The translations under genes and the position numbers were made by a program. A stretch of 55,084 bases of DNA from JAQIBY01 sp046546095 (GTDB taxonomy: Bacteria; Bacteroidota; Bacteroidia; Bacteroidales; ML635J-15): NCBI GenBank assembly GCA_046546095.1, contig JBKGYK010000009.1, positions 1 through 55,084 of the forward strand, in the 5' to 3' direction. The notes beneath the pieces are model-generated. The model worked only from the letters and a program-made list of their open reading frames with translations, made no database searches and was not told where the DNA came from. Position 1 is the stretch's first letter; each line of letters starts with the position of its first letter. Shown here in pieces: positions 44,147-52,700 of this stretch.

Positions 44147-47100
44147 TTATTTTTTAATGAACTTATGTCTGAAAACCTCATCTGGGCTTTGTATCATAAT
44201 GGTGTAAAATCCGGGACTCAGATCAGATAAATCCAGTTTCATTACTTGTCCCGGCCGTTTTATTTCCTTATGAAAAACCATCATTCCTGATTCATTGTAT
44301 ATATTTATACGGATGTTTTCCCTCACCGGTTCCGGTAAGGTCACTTTGCATTCATCATATACAGGATTGGGAAATAGAAGCATGGTTCTACTTTTGTCAG
44401 TCTCTTCAATTCCCGTAGTGAGCAATCTTATCTGCTGGTCATCCATGATGTAAACCAGGTCTGTCAGACTGTCGCCGGCTGCGTGTGTACTGTAAATGCA
44501 ATCTTTGCCCGGTTTTTCGAAATGCAGCCTGTAATTACCCTCTGCAAGATGCCGGAATTCAAATCTGCCCTGATGATCCGTCAGACTTTGTTTTAAATAA
44601 GTAAAATCTTCTGTCATTAAATAGACAGGTATGTGTCTGGCCAGACCGGTTTCCGGAATGCCCGGAGGATCAAAATCATACCAGTCCTGTAAAAATATGT
44701 TTTCTTCAAATCCGGTATTGGCCTGATACAAAAGCTGACCGCTGATCATTTTCTGACCGTGTTGAATTTCTTCTGTTTTGTACAAATGGATGTTTTTGGG
44801 TGCTGTATCGGACAAGCTGATAAACTGAGCATCTTCCCAGTTTGGAACATTTCCGAAATAGGTTGGATAATACACGGGAAAATATTCCATACCTGAGGTG
44901 AGGACAGGAATGGCAAAGGCAGCATATGAAGGAAGACCAAGCTCCTGAAACTGATAATGGCCATTGTTTACCCTGCTTAACTGCCGGGCAGTATATTTTT
45001 CCTCCTCCTTTGAAAACAAAATCACCACACCATTTGGTAATGGAGTATCTCCCATATATACCATGCCTCTGATGCTTGTATGCCAGTTAGAGGTAATGTC
45101 ATGACTGATTACATTCTGACAGTGGTTGTTGATTGTGGCAGTCTGGACAATGTTGTGATTGCTCTCAAGTGGAGCAATGTTCTGATTAATCAATTGCACG
45201 GAGTCCTGATATGTGTTTCCGAAATTGTCCGAAATCTGGTAATAATGCCAGCCAGGACAAAGGTCGCTGATGCTGTTGCCTTCATAGCCATCCTGCCAGT
45301 TTACCACACAGGGCGGATATCCTCCGTCAGGCATGATTTCTATGCTGCCGTTGCAGTTCTCATTGTAGGGATGCTGTAAGTTTTTGATGTGCGCAGAAAG
45401 TTCAAATAGCTGAACGGAATCCTGTATACACAGATTGTTTACATCACAGACGGTAAAATAATATGTGCCGGCACATTGATTTTCAATACCACTGATGTTG
45501 CTTTCCTGCCAGGAATCAGTGCTCCAGGTAAAACTCAAAGGCTCCTGGCCCACAGCCTCCACTACTGCTGATGCATTGCATACGTCCGGCGGTGAAGGTA
45601 AACTCAGGCTTATCTCTGTAATTTCCGGACCGCCCGGAAGTGAGCTAAGCTCCACCGAATCATATACCGTGTTGTTTTCAAAGTCCGAAATGGTGACATA
45701 ATATACCCCGGCGCATAGATCAATTATGCTGCAGGAAGTCTGATAAAGGCATTCATCACCATTCGACCATAAAAAATTGTAAGGAGGAGAGGCTCCGGTG
45801 GCTGAAACATGAATTTTTCCGTTGCATATGCCCTGATTTGGGTTGATGGGAGTGATGTCCACATTGAATGGCTTATCGTTGAGGTTAATGGTATCAGTAA
45901 TGCAGGTACCTTCCGAATCGCAGGTGGTTAAAATGTATGTTCCGCTGCATAAATTGTTCAGCAAAGAAAAATTGTACCCTTCCAGACTTTCTGTTTCCGG
46001 CTCCCATGAAAAACTATAGGGAGGAATTCCTCCGTTGATGTAGGCATGAATATATCCGTCACAGGCTGCCGGCCCTGAGGGCCCACGCCAGTTGATATTG
46101 CTGCTCAAAGCCAGGTCGCTTATTTCTATGCTGTCCTCTTTGCAGACCAACTCACTGTCACAAATTGTGCAGTAATGCCAGCCGCTGCAAATGCCCTCAT
46201 TGATACTGTCGGTTTCGCCGGTTGACCAATTGTAAGTATATGGTGGAGTACCATAAACAGGATTGGCAATTATCTTTCCATTACAGTTGCCATTGGCCGG
46301 TGTATCCGTTACTGTAAAATCAAAATCCAGGGGATTCAGCTCTGCACTATCCATACAAGTACTGCCTGTGGCATCCATTACTGTGATGATATAGCTCCCG
46401 GCGCATAAGTCAATGCCTGTCTGGCTTGTGTAGGTGTTATCTGTATGATTGACTCCAGGACTCCACGTATATGTGTACGGTTCCTCTCCACCATTAACAC
46501 TAAATTCTATATAGCCGTCACAGACTGCATCTCCGGAAACCGACCTGTAATCTGTGACACTGCATTCATATACAGGTAAGTCAATAGAATCAGTGATGCA
46601 TGCATCATTTGCATCACAGACCGTAATGATATAGTTGCCCGTACATAAATCGGTAATCTCCGGATCATCAGAACCTGTATTCCAGTTGTACGTGTAAGGT
46701 GGTGCGCCTCCACTAACACTGGCATCTATACTACCTGTGCATGAATCCGGAAATTCAGACAAACAATTCTCATAGGTAAGGGCCAGTTGAAGAATATCTC
46801 CGGTCATATCCTCAAGCTCTATGCTTATTGCAATGCTGTCTCCCAGCATGTCTGTTATGCTTACCTGATAATTACCGGGACAAAGACTGTCCTGAATACT
46901 CAGGCTGTCGGATTCTTCTGTGTAGCCATTGCTCCATACAAAACTGTAAGGTGGATTGCCTCCCTCTGCAATTGCTTCTATGGTGCCGGTGCAGATTGGA
47001 ACCTGCATGCTCAGACTGACATTCCATGTTCCGGGGGTGGCAAACTGGTGAGTGACATTCTCAGTCTGATAGGTGGTGCCGTCATCCATATCCCAGAAAT

Positions 47101-47266
47101 AACCTGCCGCGGCATTGATGTTAGAATTGGAGGTGTTGTAAAAATGAAAAGTGTTGATGTCGGAAGAGTCTTGCTCTGAATAAAAGGAAGCATTGCATTC
47201 CTGAGCCATCAGTTGTGAACCCAAAAGCCCAAAAATGCAAAATGCTATGCCGCTCAGTTTATACAT
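44147..47266 (-). CDS. Cys-rich SprB-like repeat protein with T9SS type A sorting domain (1,039 aa)
   Basis: Order: signal peptide (MYKLSGIAFCIFGLLGSQLMAQ); a PKD domain (about 45-85; GYFWDMDDGTTY, FATPGTWNVSL); eight SprB-like repeats (about 85-695) of the form C-x-G-x-I ... GG-x-PPYTYNW-x-TG ... DLC-x-GNYIITVCD-x-x-x-x-CI-x-DS; two carboxypeptidase-regulatory-like domains (about 735-940; IRGMVYMGDTPLPNGVV, LTDHQGRFEFRHLAEGNYRL); and a type A sorting domain (LLFPNPVYDECKVTL ... LSPGFYTIMI). SprB repeats are usually paired with type B sorting domains, so the type A end is unusual. The start codon shares one base with the stop of the anti-sigma gene (TGATG), implying translational coupling. 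Confidence 0.9.
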   Translation of the reverse strand: MYKLSGIAFCIFGLLGSQLMAQECNASFYSEQDSSDINTFHFYNTSNSNINAAAGYFWDMDDGTTYQTENVTHQFATPGTWNVSLSMQVPICTGTIEAIAEGGNPPYSFVWSNGYTEESDSLSIQDSLCPGNYQVSITDMLGDSIAISIELEDMTGDILQLALTYENCLSEFPDSCTGSIDASVSGGAPPYTYNWNTGSDDPEITDLCTGNYIITVCDANDACITDSIDLPVYECSVTDYRSVSGDAVCDGYIEFSVNGGEEPYTYTWSPGVNHTDNTYTSQTGIDLCAGSYIITVMDATGSTCMDSAELNPLDFDFTVTDTPANGNCNGKIIANPVYGTPPYTYNWSTGETDSINEGICSGWHYCTICDSELVCKEDSIEISDLALSSNINWRGPSGPAACDGYIHAYINGGIPPYSFSWEPETESLEGYNFSLLNNLCSGTYILTTCDSEGTCITDTINLNDKPFNVDITPINPNQGICNGKIHVSATGASPPYNFLWSNGDECLYQTSCSIIDLCAGVYYVTISDFENNTVYDSVELSSLPGGPEITEISLSLPSPPDVCNASAVVEAVGQEPLSFTWSTDSWQESNISGIENQCAGTYYFTVCDVNNLCIQDSVQLFELSAHIKNLQHPYNENCNGSIEIMPDGGYPPCVVNWQDGYEGNSISDLCPGWHYYQISDNFGNTYQDSVQLINQNIAPLESNHNIVQTATINNHCQNVISHDITSNWHTSIRGMVYMGDTPLPNGVVILFSKEEEKYTARQLSRVNNGHYQFQELGLPSYAAFAIPVLTSGMEYFPVYYPTYFGNVPNWEDAQFISLSDTAPKNIHLYKTEEIQHGQKMISGQLLYQANTGFEENIFLQDWYDFDPPGIPETGLARHIPVYLMTEDFTYLKQSLTDHQGRFEFRHLAEGNYRLHFEKPGKDCIYSTHAAGDSLTDLVYIMDDQQIRLLTTGIEETDKSRTMLLFPNPVYDECKVTLPEPVRENIRINIYNESGMMVFHKEIKRPGQVMKLDLSDLSPGFYTIMIQSPDEVFRHKFIKK
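45185..47010 (-). repeat. eight cysteine-enriched SprB-like repeats
   Basis: Eight in-frame units of about 215-245 bases. Beyond the usual SprB Cys pair, most units add cysteines in DLC-x-G and (T/I)-(V/I)-CD. Confidence 0.8.
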
Positions 47267-48849
47267 CAGAACTGATATTGTATCCTCAGGCCAAGGCTGA
47301 AAATATGCTGCCCTGCGCTGAGGCCATATGATTCATCAAATAGGGAGCCCAGCCTGTAATAATAGGTGGGTTCCATGCCAAGCATCCAGTGTTCATTGAT
47401 TTTTAATGCAATGTATGTTCGTGCTGCCAGGGTGAAGACCGTTTTTCTGAACGGAGCTTCTGAATTGTAAACATATTCACCTGTCTCCGGATCATACCAG
47501 GTATATTGATACTCTGTTGGTATGCTTGCAATGATACCTGCCTGAACCTGATATTCCCATCTGCCTCCTTGTTCGCGATACCCCGCCCACAATGGTATGT
47601 TGACATATCGGATGCGGTTGCTTTGTTGTACCAATTTCATCTCCCTGGTAGTATCATACACTGGTACCAGACTACTATCCGTGAAGCTGCTATAGCTTGA
47701 GTCAATATAAGGTGAAAATACACTGTCCCCTGTAATTAACAAAGTGTCCAGATTGAGGTACCAGGTGGTGTCATACTGATATTCTCCATTTTCATAATAC
47801 TGATATTCCTCTGAAGTATCAACCATGGTAACCGGTATTTCCCCTTTAAAATCTGAGTTTAGCTGGTGTATGCCAATGCCGGTTGAGGCGGCAAAATGAT
47901 CTTCCAGATAATGAAAATTCAGATCCAGTCCGTGAGAATAAACAGCACTTTCATTTTCATTCATCCTTTGGGTTACATCGGAGCTGGGTATAAGCAAATC
48001 ACCATCACCGGTGTGTTCCCAGATGTTGGTGTGATACATGCCGGCATATGAAAGACTGATCCCGGTCTTCGGAGATTCTTTAACGATAGGCTCATCCCTG
48101 TAATTGTAGCCCAGTGTATCCGAAACGTTGAATTCCAGTTGATTTTGCACTGCGAGTAAAGATTTTGTCAGTGCAATCATATCCAAACGTGGCATGTATA
48201 CAATATCATTGTTTGTATGAGAAGATTCGATGTTTTCCTCCTGCGCCTGAGGATTTGCCGGAGCTTTGCCGACAGGATTGCTGCCGGGCTTTTTGTTTTT
48301 TGATGAAGCATGCTTATCCGTAGCCGCACCTCTTGCTGTATTGTTGCCTGAGGAAGGACTGTTTATGTTTTCGGTGGGAGATGCCTGCCTGTCTTGTGTC
48401 TGGGGAATGTGTGTGATTTTTTTGGAAACAGGTGATGAATTACCTGAACTGCTGTTCTTTGCTGTTTTGTTCCCTGCAGATTGAAGTTCTGTTCTGCCAG
48501 GTTTTTCGGCCACATCATCAGAAAGAAATATATCTTCCGGATTGTATTGCTTTTCTTCTTCCTGATTAAGAGACATGACCACACTGCCCGATATAATCAA
48601 TAAAACCACAGCAAGGTAGAAAATATTAAAATGTCCTGATCTGAAAGTAAGGAATCTGTCTAATACCAACCTCTTGTTTATGGCTTTCCAGTGATTGCCG
48701 CCCGGTTTTGCCTGAAAATCGGATAAAACATCATCCACATCCTTACCGGATTGAGATGCCATGCGGGATTGCACTTTCTCCCAGCCACCTTTCGGCGGTG
48801 TCGGTTGATAGTCATTCAAGACTTCCTGTATGTTCTTTTTATCCGTCAT
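47266..48849 (-). CDS. predicted anti-sigma factor with transmembrane helix and barrel-like C-terminus
   Basis: The 527-residue protein has a cytoplasmic N-terminus with two tandem copies of one motif (VLNDYQPTPPKGGWEKVQSRM-like at 10-30 and VLSDFQAKPGGNHWKAI at 41-57), a single membrane helix (about 74-94, FNIFYLAVVLLIISGSVVMSL region), a Ser/Asn/Pro/Lys-rich linker (about 100-210), and a beta-rich C-terminus (about 255-527) ending in a barrel-type strand (HIFSLGLRIQYQF). The W-containing N-terminal motif followed by a membrane helix is what I know from Bacteroidota anti-sigma proteins linked to barrels. It starts 6 bases after the ECF sigma gene, its predicted target. A signal from the outer membrane could thus release the sigma factor. 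This role is inferred. Confidence 0.75.
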   Translation of the reverse strand: MTDKKNIQEVLNDYQPTPPKGGWEKVQSRMASQSGKDVDDVLSDFQAKPGGNHWKAINKRLVLDRFLTFRSGHFNIFYLAVVLLIISGSVVMSLNQEEEKQYNPEDIFLSDDVAEKPGRTELQSAGNKTAKNSSSGNSSPVSKKITHIPQTQDRQASPTENINSPSSGNNTARGAATDKHASSKNKKPGSNPVGKAPANPQAQEENIESSHTNNDIVYMPRLDMIALTKSLLAVQNQLEFNVSDTLGYNYRDEPIVKESPKTGISLSYAGMYHTNIWEHTGDGDLLIPSSDVTQRMNENESAVYSHGLDLNFHYLEDHFAASTGIGIHQLNSDFKGEIPVTMVDTSEEYQYYENGEYQYDTTWYLNLDTLLITGDSVFSPYIDSSYSSFTDSSLVPVYDTTREMKLVQQSNRIRYVNIPLWAGYREQGGRWEYQVQAGIIASIPTEYQYTWYDPETGEYVYNSEAPFRKTVFTLAARTYIALKINEHWMLGMEPTYYYRLGSLFDESYGLSAGQHIFSLGLRIQYQF

Positions 48850-48855
48850 GTAATA

Positions 48856-49404
48856 TCAGACTCGCTGGTATGTGCCTTCCAGTTTCTTTTGTAACATTTT
48901 CCTTGCCCTGAAATACTGTGAACGGCTCGAGCTCGGGGCAATATCAAGCATTTTACTGATCTCATTGTGATCATAACCTTCAACAGCATATAAATTAAAA
49001 ACCAAACGGTAACCATCTGGAAGACTTTTGATGGCATCAACAATGTCTTTGGCAAACACATAATTGTCAACGTAAAATGGTTCATCTGCCTCTCTGCCTA
49101 CAGCCTCACTGTCCGGACTGGTCATTTGCCTTGCTTTTTTCCTGTAATAACTGATGGCTGTATTGATGGCAATGCGTGTTAACCATCCCGTGAAGCTTCC
49201 ATAATCCTGATAGCGTTTGATATTTTTTAAAATCTTTACAAAAGCATCCTGCATCAGATCTTCAGCATCCTGCGTGTTCTTCGCATATCGCAGTGCAATG
49301 CCATACACATATGAAACATAATGTTCGTAAAGCTCCTTCTGTGCCGCTTTTTCTTTACGCTTACATGCTTCTATTATATGTGATTCAATATCTGAGAAGG
49401 CCAT
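48856..49404 (-). CDS. ECF sigma-70 family RNA polymerase sigma factor
   Basis: The 182-residue protein has region 2 (about 20-85; DAEDLMQDAFVKILKNI, then FTGWLTRIAINTAISYYR) and region 4 (about 120-175; LPDGYRLVFNLYAVEGYDHN, then EISKMLDIAPSSSRSQYFRA). It heads a four-gene operon with a predicted anti-sigma/barrel protein (6-base gap) and two large T9SS cargos. Autoregulation through its own promoter in the 49405-49688 gap is likely by analogy with other ECF systems but not shown. Confidence 0.93.
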   Translation of the reverse strand: MAFSDIESHIIEACKRKEKAAQKELYEHYVSYVYGIALRYAKNTQDAEDLMQDAFVKILKNIKRYQDYGSFTGWLTRIAINTAISYYRKKARQMTSPDSEAVGREADEPFYVDNYVFAKDIVDAIKSLPDGYRLVFNLYAVEGYDHNEISKMLDIAPSSSRSQYFRARKMLQKKLEGTYQRV

Positions 49405-49790
49405 ATTTTTTATCTAAACGCTTTGCCCTTTTCAGGCGCTGCATGAAAAAATATTAAACTTTGGTTAAAGTTTTAAAAGTACAAAAATGTACGACTCATC
49501 ATGATGAATATAGGCTTTTCTTATTACAAATAATAAACACAAAAATACCATAAAATCCCCGGATTCATGATGTGTTTACCGATTGAATATTGTGGGCGTT
49601 TTTGAAAATCCTGACTTTTTGATTTTTAGTACTCTGGTAATCCTGTGAAATATGCAATTTGAATTGGTTTGCGAAAATATAGTAGCTCATGATTTATTAC
49701 CTGTTACAGTTGAATTTAGTTTGGATATGTATAATAATTGGAGGAGTATATTGTTTTTATCTCTATCTTTTGAAACAAAATCCTGAAAAA
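49405..49790. other. divergent intergenic region between ECF operon and RHS gene
   Basis: These 386 bases are AT-rich. I see a 12-bp perfect palindrome TCATCATGATGA (49496-49507) and a minus-strand TATTTTTG (49547-49540) that could be a -7 element 136 bases before the sigma-factor ATG. From 49689 the plus frame is open and in phase with the RHS gene and would encode a hydrophobic segment, but I judge it leader. No RNA gene is evident. Confidence 0.4.
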
Positions 49791-52700
49791 ATGAAAATCT
49801 TTTCCCAGAAATGTGCTTGCTTCTTAATGGTTTTTTTCTGCCTGTCATCGCTTCATGCTTTTGCCCAATGGGAAATCATCAGCAACCGTTCGAGAATTGT
49901 GAACCTCGAAACCATTGATGATACCTGGTACGCGATTGAATATACAGGCGGTGCCAATGCCTTTCTGTACTCCGATACACATGGATCAAGCTGGGATATA
50001 GTGCCCGGTTTTTCTCATGTCAAAAATTTTGAGGTTATGGACAACAAAGTGCTTGCCAGTGGTACATACAACGGTCAAACCGGATTGTTCCTCTCAACGG
50101 ATTATGCACAAACATGGACCCAACTGAATTATTACCTGACAACGCTTCCCCAGGATATATTGCTTAGCGATACTGCCATATATGCCATTGTGAACTGGAC
50201 TTCAACGATGGAAAGCCCTTTGTACAGGTCAACAGATGATGGCAATTCATTTCAACCCCTTACTGTGGATACCGAAGGCATCACCTATCAGGCAAACATT
50301 GCAAATTGTAATTTGCTTACAGAACATGACGGAAATATTTGCGCCTACATTGGAGAAGTTGGTTTTTTTAGGTCTTCGGATGGTGGAAACACATGGGATA
50401 AGCGCAATACAGGCTTGCCAATAGGAGACAGCCTTGATCCTGAAAATTACGCTGCATTGAATTCCACAGCGGAAGGACTGTTCATAATTTATAACGATAT
50501 CAGGTATGAATTCAATTTTACTGCAGGCGAATGGACACAACAACAATATGATGCCTATTTTTATGATACGGATGTATGGATGGAGCCTGATGGCTGGTAT
50601 CTACATGATTCCAGCTACCTGGCGCCAAACCTGGTGGATACCAGATCACCATATTGGTTTGCCGTCAACGCTGAACATCTGGGCTATATTTATTATTCAC
50701 TGGATTATGGAGATACCTGGTTTCGCTTTTCCGGGGCTCCGGATTCCCTGGGAAGTGCCAGTGTCAGCTCCGTAAAAATTGCAGGAAATTATGTGTACGC
50801 CGGCTTTACAGATGGTTTTGCCCGGCGCAGCCTTTCTGAGGCAATAAACCATACCGTTCAGCCACCGGATGAAATTGCCGATCTGCCTGTTTCTCCTGAA
50901 AATATGGATATGGTTGCAAACCTGATGGCTTCCGGTTCATTTTCGAGCCTGGATGAATTAATGAATTCGGATTCGTATGATTTGCTCAAAGATGAATTGG
51001 ACAACGGTCTGCCTGACCAGACAACAGGATCAAATGATCTTTTGCTCAACAGCCAGCCGGGTTCGTGTAGCTTTATGGGGATGCCATCATGGTTTGTCAG
51101 CCCGCTCAATATGAAACCCTTTTTCAGAGATGTGATATTCACCAAAAAAGGCTTAGGCCCGACTGTTCACCTCGCCTTTAATTTCAACAGAGCATCCGAT
51201 ACCATAAGCCGCATGTTTGGCAAACACCGCCGCTTTGAGTACGAATATGAACTGGTTCAGCTTGACAGTGCCGTTTTAATAACCAGCGGTACCGGCGCTC
51301 AATTTGTTTTTACTGCTGGTGATGCTGTGGATACAACAGCTGCTCCATTTGTCTTGCCCTGCATGAATAATGAAAATATCAGGCTTTACTGGACAGGTGA
51401 CACATGGCAGCTTGAAAAAGGGGAGGCTTACCGGTTGCTGGATTTTGAACCCGCAGAAAACGGGAATTTTCGATTGCATTCCATCGAGGATGCTTATGGT
51501 AAACAATTGTTGGTTTCATACGATGCAAACGACTTGCCCGTGATGATCACCGATGCAGCCGGGAGAGAATACAACATAACTTACGACGATGATTTATTGT
51601 GTGATTCCTTGGTAGCTCCGGACGGGCGCACAGCTCAATTTGCCTATAATACCAACAAGCAATTGATCAGTTCCGTGGATTTTGCCGGACTGATGACAAG
51701 CTATACCTATGACAGCGTCGGAAACATCACTTCCATCAACACCGAAGGAAAGCAAACCGACTTTGTATACCATTACAATACAGATAGCACAAGCACAGAC
51801 ACCACAGGTTTTCTCACCCGTGTAATTGATCCTGAAAGCAGAGAGACAGAACTGTTTTCTTCCGCTTTGGACTCCGTCCATCTGCTGAACACATTTGCCT
51901 ATCCCGACGGGAAAGTGAAAACCATGACAATCAACACACAAACCGCAAAAATAGAATCCGTCAATAATGAAGAGAATGAATTGACAGAATATTTTTATGA
52001 TGGCAGTGGTCATTTGGATTCCCTCCATCTTGATAATGGTTCTTTCCTTGCATTTTCATGGGATACGGCCAGTAATCTCACGGAAATCCGTAAAAATAAC
52101 CAAGCAGCACGGAAATTTTTGTACGACGATCAGCACAACCTGATTCAGGAGCTTGATGCCAACGATGACCCGCTTTTTACCAAAACTTATAATGCCTACA
52201 ACCAGGCAACAAGTGTGGAAATTCCCGGTGGAGAACAAGTTGCCTATGGCTACAATGCCAACGGTGCCCTGGCTTCTTTTACAACACCGGAGGGAAATAC
52301 CTGGGGTTTTGGATACGATGCATACGGAAACCTTGAAGGCTTCACAGATCCCGATGGCAACCTCATGCAGATTGTTTTTGATGCACAGGGCTTAACACCT
52401 GTATCGTACAGTGATTTTAACGGCAATGTGTATGACATGGAATTTGACAACAACGGCCGCATGGTAAGCATCACTCTGCCCGATGGAAGCACACAATCCT
52501 TTTCCTACGATTGCTGCTCACAAAACGGCATGACAGATGAAAACGGCAACAGCACAACCGTGGTGCGCGATGCCTCACACAGGGTGTTGCAAAAAAACTG
52601 GCCTGAAGGGTATTCTGCTTCGTGGAATTACGATGATGCCGGCTTTATCAGCTTTTTTGAAACGCCTTTTGGAGCGCAAAAGAATCTCGAATACAATCAC

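Noticed and set aside
49496..49507. TCATCATGATGA palindrome as a proven operator of the ECF operon
   Set aside because: A single 12-bp palindrome in AT-rich DNA can arise by chance and no second copy was found at a comparable position, so it is only mentioned under the intergenic region.
49689..49790. Extended N-terminus of the RHS protein starting at 49689
   Set aside because: It would place a hydrophobic helix and a charged linker before a perfectly good signal peptide that starts at ATG 49791. It looks like an accidental in-frame leader, though proteomics could decide.
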